DNA of 64,000 nt from Heterodera schachtii. Lineage: Eukaryota; Nematoda; Chromadorea; Rhabditida; Heteroderidae. Below are positions 37,701 to 49,224 of this stretch, one piece after another. The notes under the pieces were generated by a model that ran no database searches, was not told where the DNA came from, and worked only from the letters and a program-made list of their open reading frames with translations. Positions within the stretch are counted from its first letter, which is position 1. Every line of letters begins with the position of its first letter. The translations under genes and the position numbers were made by a program. The stretch is from contig SIJG01000025.1 of assembly GCA_023374025.1 (NCBI GenBank), positions 946,845 through 1,010,844 of the forward strand, given 5' to 3'.

Positions 37701-38011
37701 TTGAATAGCCCGTGGCTGATTTAGGAAATGCCCCAGAGCGAATATTATATTTTAAATTACTTTAATTTCATTTTTTAAATTGATTTCTCACCATCATAAT
37801 TGTCTGCCGTTTCACCTCTTTTTGGGCATTTTCTGTTCGTTGCGATTGTTCCAATTTGCTGTGATTTCTCCTCTTTTTGATCACTGATTTTCAGATTTTG
37901 ATTTTTTACAACTTTTTTGGCTTTTCCTTCATTTGAGTTTTGAACACATATTGAAAAAATCAAAATTATACAAAAAATAATTGCCAATTTAAAATCCTTT
38001 TTGATTTCCAT
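24587..38011 (-). CDS. Large helical two-module protein with signal peptide (unknown family)
   Basis: Eighteen phase-compatible exons: 37792-38011, 36677-37059, 35873-36155, 34929-35516, 33806-34285, 33012-33481, 32871-32940, 32696-32814, 32135-32419, 31286-31589, 29948-30441, 29404-29590, 28398-28612, 27824-27929, 27095-27334, 26286-26739, 25635-25870 and 24616-25230 (or stop at 24587). Exon 1 encodes MEIKKDFKLAIIFCIILIFS, a signal peptide. Exons 2-5 and 9-15 encode two diverged copies of a ~450-aa, mostly helical module; paired blocks include AVRFKTLL/SIRYKMFL, KTRLAQLIGDRQRTERML/RSRAAKLLTEKRRSLLQN and FLDDRRICLNYG/FSDSQLFVDYS. Exon 6 has EDKVPN-type acidic repeats and a +1/-1 frame disturbance with a TGA at 33366; exon 16 is a charged coiled coil. 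The family is not recognised. The last donor (24615) is in phase with the acceptor before the poly(A) polymerase, so a fusion is possible. Exon 11's donor is weak. Confidence 0.6.
25948..26238. repeat. Imperfect ~80-bp tandem repeat in an intron
   Basis: Three to four degenerate units, each with gg(c)ctaagcagccc, gggccaaatttggaaatccaa and a ggcctaaa... end, fill the intron between exons 16 and 17 of the helical gene. Confidence 0.55.
28028..28199. mobile_element. MITE (172 bp) with 21-bp terminal inverted repeats
   Basis: Left end atttgctctaattatccccca and right end tgggggataattagagcaaat are perfect inverted copies. The interior holds four cccc(c)a(g/a)tctcc words and two gttgaaaaataat words. 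It lies in the intron between exons 13 and 14 of the helical gene. Confidence 0.8.
30538..30616 (+). repeat. tRNA-like sequence (pseudo-tRNA or SINE head)
   Basis: An A box tagctcagtggtaga and a strong B box gggttcaattccc lie at tRNA spacing, with a good T-stem (gtggg/cccat). The acceptor ends do not pair, so this is more likely a tRNA-derived repeat or pseudogene than a working tRNA. It is intronic in the helical gene on the opposite strand. Confidence 0.4.
30848..31060. repeat. Dispersed repeat, copy 1
   Basis: Starts attcttagggggtgtattttt and continues through ttgaaaatttttaga..., ctagaaaatag, tgctaataac to gtttttcgtgc...gagcttaggg. A second copy in the same order is at 56190-56395, and a partial inverted copy near 27425-27480 (gcacgaaaaac, taccaccccctaagaa-like). 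No coding capacity. Confidence 0.6.
34320..34800. repeat. GA/CT-rich microsatellite region in an intron
   Basis: Long (GA)n tracts at 34377-34405 and 34590-34730 with interruptions. The sequence is the ~640-bp intron 34286-34928 of the helical gene. Minus-strand reads through it give long Leu-Ser strings that are not protein. Confidence 0.9.
37558..37658. mobile_element. Short MITE (~100 bp)
   Basis: Ends cgtatttattg(gagtaagcc) and (ggctctatta)caataaatacg are inverted. The centre contains gttgaaaaatag next to a gggg...ccccgggggc palindrome, the same plan as the 28028-28199 element. It lies in intron 1 of the helical gene. Confidence 0.6.
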
Positions 38012-38937
38012 TTTAACAAACCTTAAATAAAAAAGAAGCTACTTTATTCATATTATTATAAATTAAAATAAAATGGAAATAAGAAAAAAAATTCTCTAAA
38101 TGGAAATTGGAATATCAATAAAATTGATTTGCATAATTATTTTTCTCTTTTTTTTATAATATGATTATTAAATATTATTTTTAATGTCTTGTAATTACCA
38201 GGCATGAAATTATTACGCAAATGCCTATTTTTGGCCAATTGTTTCATCGAGATAAGCATATTTTGTCCCAATTTTTGCCAAGTGCACCTTTCTGGGCTTT
38301 TCATAAAATTGCCTCAACAAATTAAATTTTTAAGGATCGCACTAAAACTTTTTGTTTAAAGATACACTTATATTTTTCAGACAAAAAATTATTTTTTTAT
38401 TTTTTATTTTGAATATAATTGACCAATTTTTTGACAGTTCGTTAATTGCGATTTTCAAATATATTCTTGAATTCATCCATTTTTTGTATAAATATTGCTA
38501 TAATTTTTAGATAAGCGCCATAAAATTTGGCGCTTTAACTAATTATTGATAATTGTCCCTTAAAACTACTGCCACTTCAATAATTATTGGTAATTACCAT
38601 AAAAACTATGCCAATTAACTAATTATCGATAATTAATGGCTTTTTCGCTTTTCTTCTCGTTTAGACTTTTCACCTGAACAAACATTATGCATTCCATTAT
38701 TTGGTTTTCGGAGCGATTATTTGCCAACAAAAATAATAAAAAAACGATTTTTTCGCTCCCTCCAGCAGCTGCCTTCAATTCATAGCAGAAACAGCTAAAA
38801 AATCAAACGTACAGCAGTGGCCAAAATGGTTTATTAGGAAAATAATTAACACGCGAAAACGTAAAAAAATACAAAAATTATTTTAGATAAATATTTTATT
38901 ATTAAATTAATTTTGTTTCAAAATTGCTCTAAAACAT
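38012..38937. other. Shared upstream region between divergent genes
   Basis: About 0.9 kb separates the signal-peptide exons of the minus-strand helical gene and the plus-strand CC-domain gene, so it should hold both promoters. It is AT-rich; three related ~30-bp segments (near 38535, 38580 and 38612) share aactaattat(t/c)gataatt. No defined promoter motif is visible. Confidence 0.4.
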
Positions 38938-41900
38938 ATGGCATTGAATGCGCTTTCATTTTATTGCATTGGCATTTTGTTGTTGCCTGCAACAATTTTT
39001 TCACAAAACCGACGTGGAAATTCGGAGTTTGCGCATATTTGTGGCAAATTTCCTAATCGATATTTTTCTTATGAACGTAAATTCTTATTAATAAAAATAT
39101 TAAAAATAATTTTATTAAAAATTAAATTTTTAGCAAATTTTAGCATGCCCTGAGGATGAGCGGCAACCTTCACAGAATCAACGAAATCGAAATGATCAGC
39201 CGCCAAGACGCGATCAGCAGCAACAACAACAAGTTTGCACAAGACAAGGATGGCAACCGATTGGAATTAAATGCCAAAATGTGAATGATTGCTACCAACA
39301 CCGAGAAAGTAGTTTAATAAATTTCCTAAATTTATATTTATTTAAAATTTTTTTTATAATATATATTATATGAAAATAAGAAAATGCCCTTGCCAAATTC
39401 ATTTTGGAACCACTGAAAATTAATATCGAATAAACAAATAAATATCTCTAATTACAAAAGAAATAATGTTTCTATTTTATAAAAATTATTTTTTAATGAG
39501 AAAAAAATATTTCTATAAAAAAATAATTTATAATATTTTTTAAATTTATTTATTTCTATTTTATTAACTCTATGTCTAAAAGTGGCAACAATTCATTAAT
39601 TTTTGTTTCAAAAAATAAATTATATTTTAATTACTTTAAAACAAATCCCCGACAAAAAAGATGTTGCGATGATGTGCGAAAAGGGCCAATGCTGTTCTCC
39701 GGTTGTTCCTCCTACAACTGCTGGCCAAGATGAACGTGCCGGTGCCAGCGGTCGTGACGGTCAAACACGACCAACAAATGCCGACACATATGTGTGGTGG
39801 CAAACATGCGAAAATGGGGGCTATTTTACTGGCCAAAGATGTCGTACAACATCAGAATGTCGTCAAGGCTATGGCCCTGGTACGAAAAAGTGCTATGATA
39901 GCATTCCGGTGCTTAAAGTGTGCGAGTATGGCGTATTGTCATGGTGTCGGGAAAAAAATGCCACAAAAAACCAAGATAGGGAAGGCAAAAGACAGAGATA
40001 TGTGCGCAATTTGTAGGGCTTCTAATTAGCTTTATTCACATAAAATTGCAAAATATGTATATGAAAGTGAAAATATGCATATAAATTTTTCTAAATTAAA
40101 GAAAAATTCTAACAAAAAAAAAAAAATTTTAAGTAAATTATGCAAAAAAAGGAATTTTTTCCATTTTTGCACGTTTTTCGTGGAAGTTTTTAAAAAACCA
40201 CAAGGGCCGATTTAATAGAGGTTGCCGTTTTCGTGCCTCTAATTAGAAGCCCTATTATAACTTAATGATCTAAAGGTATTTCAGAAAAAATATAGTTTAC
40301 AAAATATATTTAAAAATGAATCAAAAAATAAATAAATGAATAACAAAATAATAATATTCCGTTTATTTTTTTCCATAAAAATGTAAAAAATTTTGTTCAG
40401 GAGGCCAACGCTTGGAACAGAGTCTGGCAAAATATGAGCAAATTTGCCTGCAAGGCGAATGCTGCACCACAAATCGGGAATTGGACATTGAGAACGGCAT
40501 CGCTAATCCGAATGCCAATCCAAATTCGCGGTCCAATACGAACACAAATCAGAGGCCTGGCCCAACGGTGCAAAATCCGAGAACAAATCCAAATGTGCCG
40601 GCCAATCAACCCAATGCTCATAGGCTAGAAAAACAAAATATATATAAATATTATATAATATTATTTTATTATATTTCGCAAAAATACAGTTAAAAAAGTA
40701 ATAAAACTGCATACAAATACAGCTTGAAAAAAACAAGGTATGTTTCATGAAAAAAATAAATATTTTTTATAGAAATTAAATAATTATTTTAAACTTAAAA
40801 ATTAAAGGAAAATGGAAATAAATTAACTTAATTTAAACCTATAATATGCTGTAAAACAGAGAAACAAGATATATTTCTGAAAATAATCTAATTAAAATAA
40901 TTATTTTTAATTTAAAAAGAAATGAAAACTTAAAAACAAATTAACTTACACAGTTAGCAATCCTAAAATTCAAAATTTATAATCGACATTTTTTTAAAAC
41001 AAATTTTTTATTGCAACCAAACATTTAGTTGTGAGAAATTCCAAGGCGGCCGGCTGGTACGAAACGCGCCGCCATGTCGTCGGCACAACGATTGCAACCG
41101 GCTGGTAGGAAGCCGAAGTGCCGATTTGGTCCGGGTTGGTGACACACAACAGCTTGCTTGTGTGGCACAACAGTGCTGTCTGATGAACCGCCAGTTGCCG
41201 CCGGGGATCACTGACTGGCAACAGGTGGCCAATTTTCTGGTTTTCCATGTCCCAGACACGGATAATGAAAGACGCGAAATTCAGACACTAATTTATGTTA
41301 AATTGTTTATTTAACTATTTTTAATCAATCTTTGTTTCAAATAGTGATTTTAGAAATTTTCGGTCTTAATTTTTTCTTTTTTTAGCAAAATTTAATTCCT
41401 TTCAAATGTAAATAGATATGCCCATTACGACAAGGCTCATTCACCGGAATGTTTTGCAATCAAAATGACGCTGATTGTGATACATCTTCATCGTCTTCTT
41501 CATCATTGTCAAGACGTGGATCAACTTCGTCCCGCTCGATGGTCTGCGAATTGAACAGGTACTAATAACTAAGCAATCACTAATATTAATTATTTTAATT
41601 AAAATTATGCTCATTATTGCCTCATTAAGCAACAAAATCTGATGAATATAGTCGTGAAGGGTGAGAGAGGGGTCATCGTAAGGGGGAAGGCGGGTCGTAG
41701 GAGACATCGTTAGTGATGCTCAAGAGTCGCGATCTCGACGGTCTCTAGACTCGGGGTTAAATCTCGATCTTTAGTCTCGAGGGGAACAGTTCAACTCGAT
41801 GTGAATTTCATGAGTTTTATTTTCGAACTCTTTGGAGCATTATTTAATCGCTTAACATCTGCTTAATGATAGTTTCTAAACACTTAGTGCTTCAAAATAA

Positions 41901-44306
41901 CCTTAATTTTATAAAAATTGGTATAAAAAGAAAAAGTTACGAACAAAAGATTAGTCCGTCGGCGAGTCGTGCGTCGGCGAGTTGACATGTACCCTTAGTG
42001 ATGCTCAAGAGTCGCGATTTCGACAAAGTCTCGGGGTTTTTTGGTCTCTAGACTCGGGGTTAAATCTCGATCTTTAGTCTCGAGGTCAAGTTCTAGGTCT
42101 CGAGTTTCGGGAAACTATGGTCTCAAGCATCATTGGTAAGGGTTAGAAGGTTTGTAGCACTCGCTCTCTGCTTTTCTAACTCACTCTTAACTTGCATGTC
42201 CTCGCTAATTAGTGCTAATTAATCGTATTTAAAATTCAAATACATATATAATTAAAATATTCCATTTTAAAAAGGTATTGCTGCACAAGCTACATTGATC
42301 GTAATCGGCGACAAAACCAGGGTTGCGATGATGGTGATATGATTACAGGAAGCAGATGTGATGAGGAACGTGATTGTTACCGTGGCGAATACTGTGGCGA
42401 TTTGGTAATTTTTAAATGCCATAAATCTTAAATTCTCTGTAATCGTATACGTTCGCGCAAGTCTAAAAATTTTTAAGAAATTGAAAAAATTTTTGAAGAA
42501 ATTCAAAAGAATACCAAATTTTTTACTCCCCAACAAGTCTTTTCCTAAAATTTTTTTTAAGTAATTATATTTTTCAAAAATTAAAACTAATAGCGGTGAG
42601 AGCGATTTCGACTCTATTTTAGGAAATACCAAATTTTGCATTACTTAAAAGTGGCAGCTTTTTTCCACTTTAGGTTTATGAAATTAAAAATTTGAATGGC
42701 CTGCCACTTTTTAAGTAGTGCCGAAATTTTCTTAGGGTGCACCCCAAAATCTCGCCGCCGAAATCTCGCCGCAGAAATTTCAAAAAAAAATTCAAACTTA
42801 GAAATTTTTCAAAGAAAAAATTCTTAGAAAATTTTTTTATAAGAAAATTTAAAGAAAAAAATTGTTGAAAATTTTTAGCAATTTTTTTTTGCAATTTTAT
42901 AAAAATTTACTGTTTTTTTCGAAAAATTTTCAAAAAAAAAACCTAGTAAATAGTTTTTTTTTGGAAATTTCTTGTAAAAAAATTTTCTAAGAATTTTTAC
43001 CTTGAAAAATTTTTAAGTTTGAATTTTTTTTAAATTTCTGCGGCGCAATTTTGTCCCGTCCCCATTTTCTTATACCATACATTTTTTTTAGAAACTTTGT
43101 TGTCTTCCACGACGAGCTGCACAACCTGATGAGCCGCCACAACCAATTAGGCCCCAACCATCACCAGGCCAAAGGACGCGTGAACCCAGCGCTGCTGGTC
43201 CCAAAAAAATCGCAAAATTTCCAAAAAAAAAAAATTTCAAAATTTTCACAGCCTACTGTTACAACGGGCAACAATCCTCTGTGAAATGCGACTTTCAAAG
43301 CGATTGTCTGGAAACACAAAGCTGTATAAATGGGTTGTGCTGTGTTCGGTCGGGCAGTGAATGGAAAAGTGAGGAAAACGAAAAAGAAAATTTGGAAAAA
43401 ATTTTTGAAATTTTTCTTTTGAGGCGCCTGTGGCGGTGCCATGGCGGTGTCCAACTGTTTTCAAGACCGTAGTTGCCATGACAGTCTTGTGTGCACTTCA
43501 TCGGATTACTGTTGCGAATGCCCATATGGACAAACAACCGGCAAATGCACACATGTGAGTTTCCTGCTGGAGTATTAGATATTTTTTTATGAAATAATAA
43601 TTAAAAAACGAATTAATAAATACAAAAATCCTATCCAAATCATTAATTTTTCTTTATAGATAACCCATATTAATTTTATTCAATTTTTCGCTTTAATTTA
43701 TATAGAAAAATATCTCTTTAATTTTATAATTAATTAATTATTTATTTATCCCACTTCCCCCCCCCCCAAAATTTATTTTAATTTTACAAGAATATTTTAT
43801 ATCGTAAATTTTTTATTTATTTTTCACAATTTTCTGAAAACGAATTAATGAATCCAAAAAATCATATCCAGATTATATAAATTTTCTTTAAATTAATTGT
43901 TTTTTATATTTTTTAAAATTTTACAGAAACCCCAAATTCAATTTTTTTCGCTAACACATATTTATATAGAAAATAATTTTTATAAATAATTATTTATTTA
44001 TTTATTTAGTTAAATTAATTGTTTATTCCCCGCTCCCTGCGCAATTTTTACAAAGAAAATTAGTCTTAATTTTACAAAAAAAAAAAAAAATTATTTTATT
44101 TACCTTAAATTTTTCAATTATTTTTTACAATTTTCTGCAAGGGTTGTCCTCCAAATTTTTCCTGCTCGTCCAATGGCTTTTGTTGTCCCCGCTGCACAAC
44201 TGGTGAACAACCGTTCGGCTCCTGCTTCAACACGCGTTGCGCCCCAGGGTACACATGCGTTGCCGGCAACATTTGTTGCCCGAATGAAGCGAGATCGAGA
44301 CTTTGA
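38938..44306 (+). CDS. Secreted Cys-rich protein with C-terminal CC domains
   Basis: ATG 38938 begins a signal peptide (MALNALSFYCIGILLLPATI). Exons: 38938-39076, 39144-39308, 39661-~39930, 40401-~40625, 41029-41224, 41416-41558, 42275-42404, 43092-43197, 43252-43368, 43424-43554 and 44142-44306 (TGA). Nearly every exon carries one small module with spaced Cys and a CC pair: CEKGQCC, CLQGECC, CVAQQCC, CELNRYCC, CGDLKLCC, CINGLCC, SDYCCECPYGQTTGKC. The last exon reads CSSNGFCCPRCTTGEQPFGS, then a CAPGYTC...GNICC module, the pattern of the nematode CC domain. Low-complexity Gln, Asn-Pro and Ser linkers sit between modules. An extracellular or cuticle role is plausible from such proteins, not shown. 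Splices from exon 5 to the stop agree in phase; those around exon 4 are unresolved. Introns carry two MITEs and a foldback. Confidence 0.78.
40016..40252. mobile_element. TA-flanked MITE (237 bp)
   Basis: Perfect inverted ends gggcttctaattag / ctaattagaagccc, each bordered by TA (40014-40015, 40253-40254). It lies in the intron after exon 3 of the CC-domain gene. Confidence 0.8.
41709..42135. mobile_element. Two copies of the gagacc-word element
   Basis: Copies at 41709-~41790 and 41996-42135 both begin agtgatgctcaagagtcgcga and continue with tctagactcggggttaaatctcgatctttagtctcgag; the second ends ctcaagcatcattgg, inverted to its start. They lie in the intron between exons 6 and 7 of the CC-domain gene. 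Confidence 0.65.
42767..43045. mobile_element. Foldback/MITE (279 bp)
   Basis: Outer ends cgccgcagaaattt and aaatttctgcggcg are inverted, and the match continues inward for ~65 bp on each side (attcaaactta, aaatttttcaa, attcttagaaaa). It lies in the intron before exon 8 of the CC-domain gene. Confidence 0.75.
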
Positions 44307-46476
44307 ATTAATTTTACATTTTATTTTGTTAATTTAGAAATATGTTATTAAATGAAACGTGCCATCAAAATTTTCGAAAAAAACATTTAGAGAAAATTGA
44401 GTATTGCAATTGAAATTTTAAGTGAAAAAGTAAATTTTTTTTAGAAAATGAACCGATAAAAATCGTTGGTTTTTTATTGCAAAAAATAGATATTAAAAAC
44501 TAATTTTTAAAATACTAAATGTGATTCTAAGCCTATTTGGTCATTTTTATGATATTTAGTGCCTGTTTCACCATTTATGAAAGATTTTTTCCAAAAAAAT
44601 AACCATTTTAAAACTTTATTTACATATTTGTACATATTTTGTGTTTTTACATATTAAATCAGAAAAAAAAATTCACTTTTTGTTATTTTAGACACAAAAA
44701 TCGTAGAAAAATAAATAAAAAATAAATAAGGATTCAGATTTTTTTTTTATGAATTAAACGAATACAAGAATAGCATATAAAAAGCAAAAGCAAATGCAGT
44801 TTTATGATTTTCAAACTAAAGAAGTTAAACCCTTGAATCTCAAAATGTTAAAAAATATTTTACCGTTTGAGAAGAGCTCTATTTTTTTATTACTATAAAC
44901 TTTAAAATAAAATTAAACAATAATGATTGCTATCAACAAAAAAAAAACAACAAACAATTTTTTAGTAAAAATTTTATTTGAAGAACTAATTTATCGTGCG
45001 GTCCCGGAAATCCTCAATTTAAAAAAGGGTTCAAAATTGCAAAATTTGCTCATTTACGTACAATCTTTATAAAATTCACTCAAATTTGAAAATTCTTGAT
45101 CCGGAAAATAATTTTCTTGATTCGGAATAAAATTTATCTTTTACCATCTTCACATTTGGCGTTTCACTTTTTTTGTTTTTCAATTTAACCCAGCCCAGCT
45201 GTGGTAGGCTTAAATATAATCTTTTGCTAACTGGTAAAATTTTTGTTTTTTAATTTCTATTCAATATTTTAAAAAGAATTTATGCACACAAATTCATCTA
45301 ATTGAACATTATGGAAATGTTATGATTCACATTTTATGGGAATTGAAAAAACAGATTCATTTGTTAATTCCATTTTTACATTTTATTTGTGTTTTATATT
45401 TGTTAGGCTTATGGCTAGTCAACTGATGAAATTCAGTTGATGTCAAATTGGCTGTTGGGACAATTGAATTGTCCTCATATCGGATTGGTTCATAATTTAA
45501 TTTTTATTTTTTACTTGAAAATTAGTTTCCTAAAGCGTGACTGAACGATCAGAACAGTGGACAATACGACAGTGGAAAATCCGACAGTTGACATTCCGAC
45601 TGTAGAAAAATCCACAGTGACGGCAATTCGACAGAGGTGGAAGATCGGACAGTGGATAATCCGACATTGGACAATCCGACAGTTGACATTCCGACTGTAG
45701 ACAATCCACAGTGAGGACAATTCGACAGAGGTGGAAGAACGGACACTGGACAATCTGACAGTAAAACACAATTAGCAAGCAATCATTTTCAAACAACAAT
45801 CATTAAGGCTTTCTTCTAAAAAAACCAATTGCATTTTTGTCGTGGTGCGACTTTTGGGGATTTGCAACTTGGGGACCCAACATTTTGGGGGCCCGACTTT
45901 TGAGGATCCCGACATTTGAGGGCCCGACTTTTGGGGACCCGACACTTAGGGAACCCGACATTTCGGGACCCGACTTTTGGGGACCCGACACTTAAGGAAC
46001 CCGACATTTAAGGAAGTTTAAATACAAGTTGAGATTTTTCTTGCAATGGAACCAACTCTGGCTAAAGCAGACGTATTTTTATCTAATTTTGGGCTAAAAT
46101 TAAATTTTTAAATATTTTTTTTTGTTTTATTAAAATCCCCAAATGTCGGGTCCCTAAATGTCGGGTTTCCCGAAGTGCCTTTTGCTCAAATGTCGTTCGG
46201 TCACCAAATGTCGGGTCCCCAAATGTCGGGATCCCTAAGTGTCGTGTCCCCAAATGTCGGGTTCCTTAAGTGTCGGGTCCCCAAAAGTCGGGTAGCCCAT
46301 TTTTGTTATCGGCTGCTTAGAAAAAAGGTTTTCCTCATTAAGTGCTTTTGAATAATATTAAAACCGCTTTGGCAATTGTGTTTTTGGGTTGTCCTAAAAT
46401 TTAATAGATAATTCATAATAAAAAACTTTTAAAATTAATATTTTACTTTTGATTTAAGGAATATTCTTTGTTCAAA
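44307..46476. other. Repeat-bearing spacer
   Basis: No gene supported. It holds a tandem word array gacagtggacaatccgacagttgacattccgac (45550-45765) and the foldback at 45848-46291. Minus-strand open frames at 45511-45799 and 45803-46007 are these repeats read as protein. Confidence 0.6.
45848..46291. mobile_element. Foldback of gggacccgac words (~445 bp)
   Basis: The left arm (45848-46015) repeats ggggacccgacttttgggg and gaacccgacattt; the right arm (46136-46291) repeats the complement (ccccaaatgtcgggt, cttaagtgtcgggt). Outer ends cgacttttgggg / ccccaaaagtcg are inverted. The ~120-bp centre is AT-rich. Confidence 0.7.
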
Positions 46477-49224
46477 ATGGCCAACCAATTCACGATGTTC
46501 TTTTTGCTTATTATTTTCAATGGAATCATGCGTTTAACTGCTCAGGGGGTAGAATTTTTAATTATTTTGCTAAATTTTAAAATTTTTATTTATCAATTAG
46601 ATTGACTAAAGCGATTTATCTATTCTTTTAGCTATAGTAGGTTGGGAGTTGGATTCAAATATTTATTAATTATAAAATTTTTAAAAAATTGGCAAGAGAT
46701 GCCACGGTGCCAACGGGCGCCGCCGAAATGGGAAACTTGAAATTTTTTTTCTGGATTTGGTAATAGATTTTATATTAAAAAATAATTTTGTGGGTTTTAG
46801 GCAAAATTTTTTATTAATTTTTAAGATAGAAAACTAGGTTCTTTTAAGTTTTGTAACCTCCCCTGAAATTTTCAAATAAAAAGTCAACTCGATACCCCTT
46901 ATTGTTTTTCTTATGAAATCGAATTAAAAACCGCGAAATTTTGTTGTTTTTCAAAAGTTGTGACCGTAAATGGTAAAAAAAGCAAGCCGGTCAGTCCCGC
47001 CCAGGCCCCGGTCCCGACCTATTTTAGTTTGTTCAAAAAATGAACATTTTTTAGAGACAATGCTATACATTCTACAAATCCGAAGAAGAAAGTCAAAGTG
47101 CAAATGAAGGGTCATACGTTGATTGTCAATTTGAAGCTGGAATTTCGAAGATGGAGCTTAAGTATACATGCTATTTCATGAACTGCTCAAATGGTATTTT
47201 CGATAAAATTTTATCACTTAAAATGCTATTTATTTGTAATTTATTCTATTATTCATTTAATTTAATTAAAGGATATACTAGCCAGACTTCATATGGGTGC
47301 GCCACCGATTTCGAGTCATCAGTATCAAAACTTAAAGACAAATGCTTTCACTATTTTTTTGGCATGAATAATGGTAATGCTTGTAAAAGTGATTTGTTTC
47401 ATGAGTTCTATAGGAAAATATTCCATTTTTCTTCCATGAATAAGATTATCTACTGTAATAACGGAATTTGAAATTCCTCTGTCATAACTTTTTTTTTAAA
47501 GTTAACGAACTTTTTGAAATTTCACAGACTAATAGAGAATACTTACTGCTATCGAATGATTTGATTGAAAAAATGGTATTCTTGACTAAAATTATTTTTG
47601 TCAAAAATTTTCCATTGGAGGGTTTTTCGAAGAGCGCCCTTTTATATGTACTTGTACTAAAACCGGCTTTTCCTCTTTTAATTCTACAATGCATATAAAA
47701 ATTGGCAAACCTTAATGTTCATATGAGCCTTCCCTTTCATCAAAATAAATGTTTTATTTTAAGGTTTACCGAAGGACGTAGAAAAGTATTTTTTTGAACT
47801 TGATGGACTTCATGGCTTTAAATGCGTGTGTTCCTTCGGCGCTGCTTTACGTGGCGCGTATATGATTGTTCCAGGTAACAATTTGTTCGAGATTTTATAG
47901 TGTAGTTAAAGTTACCACTTCTACCACGACGACTACTACGACCACTACCACTACCACGACGACGACCACCACCACCACCACAACCATGCCGCCACATGTT
48001 TGCAAGCGAGAAATCGTTTCATCGTTTCAAAATGAAGCATTTCCGGATGTGTGCCCATCAGGGGAAAATGCTTGCTATTTGTTCAATTGCACCTCCGGTG
48101 ATTTTTTTAATTATGAAAGTGATTTTAATGTCAAAAAACAACGATGCTTAAGCAATTAAAAGCAAAAGCAGAATAAATATTAGATAAAAAGGAACTTTAA
48201 AAAAATCTTAAAACTTTTCGTATATTTTTGCAAAAATGATTTTTCATACAATATAGTACCATATCCCAAAATTCACTTACTTTTTTAAAAATAAAAGTTT
48301 TAAATGAATTATAGTTTTTGCTAGTTGTTTTGGACTTTATCGGGCTAAACAAGGTTGAGTTCATTGTCCCTAAATGTCCGGTGTTTAGTCCTTTTCCATT
48401 TCTTCAGGGCGAAAACCACTTACTCATGCAATTTTTAAACTCACATTTATTTTTTTATAAAATCATATAATTATTTTTTAAATAAAAAAGCTAAAATATA
48501 TTATCTTAATGTAATAAATATTTCATAAAATATTTCCACAAAACATCTTCATAAATAAAGGTTGAGTATTTATAAAAATCCTCAAAAATTCTCATCGACC
48601 ATAATCTTTACAGAGTTAATACCAAAAATGTTCAATTTTAAATGGAACATAAGGTTAAATTCGTCAAAATTTCTTATGCAATTTATAAAAAAATTTAAGA
48701 TTTTTTTGAACTTATGTTTAAAAGAGTGGAACTTATTCTAGTATAATTTTTTGAGCTTTTTTACTTAATGATAAAATGCCATTTTTAACCAAAATTCTTT
48801 AATCCAACTCTGCTCAACAATTTGATCCAGAATTCCATTCTTATCAGTATATTTTTGTACCCGATTATACCCGGACCTACTGAGTCGGGTACCGGGTATT
48901 TGATTTTCAAAAAACAGGTCAGGGTATTAGAAAAACTGGGTATCCGGGTCGGGTACCCGGAACCGTCTAACCCTAGTTAAAATTCAACCCATTTATATTA
49001 AAATAAAATTTGCTTTCTAAGGATCAAACGCAACGAACACTGTCATTGAATGGGGCTGTCAGAATTATTCTTCGGAAGTTTGTGGCCAAAATGCAGTTAA
49101 ATATGGTTTTGCTTCTGTCAATAATGACTCATGCTACTGTTTTGTCGGTCGCTCGAACTACAACATCATCTCTCAGCTGAAAAAAATGGAATTGCCCGGT
49201 CGTTTTTATTATCTTTGCGACTAA
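46477..49224 (+). CDS. Secreted two-domain Cys-rich protein with poly-Thr linker
   Basis: Six exons (46477-46548, 47055-47193, 47272-47373, 47764-47874, 47912-48097, 49022-49224) join in frame to 270 aa. Exon 1 is a signal peptide (MANQFTMFFLLIIFNGIMRL). Domain 1: QCYTFYK, YTCYFMNCSNG, then an intron, then GYTSQTSYGCA and FKCVCSFG. A run of ~19 Thr (47915-47985) links to domain 2: HVCKREI, NACYLFNCTSG, then an intron in the same place and phase, GSNATNTVIEWGCQ, SCYCFVG and YYLCD. Each domain is thus built from an exon ending C-x-x-N-C-(S/T)-x-G and a following exon with GC and C-x-C. The same build is seen in the minus-strand exons at 62293-63787. The poly-Thr linker is likely O-glycosylated. 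No known family name is assigned. Confidence 0.82.
48850..48975. repeat. acccgg-word island
   Basis: Repeated acccgga, gggtaccgggta and atccgggtcgggtacccgg words in an AT-rich intron (last intron of the two-domain gene). A similar island is at 35700-35780 in the helical gene. Confidence 0.55.

Noticed and set aside
42241..42894. Minus-strand frames in the CC-domain gene introns
   Set aside because: They overlap plus-strand exons or the foldback arms and are low in complexity.
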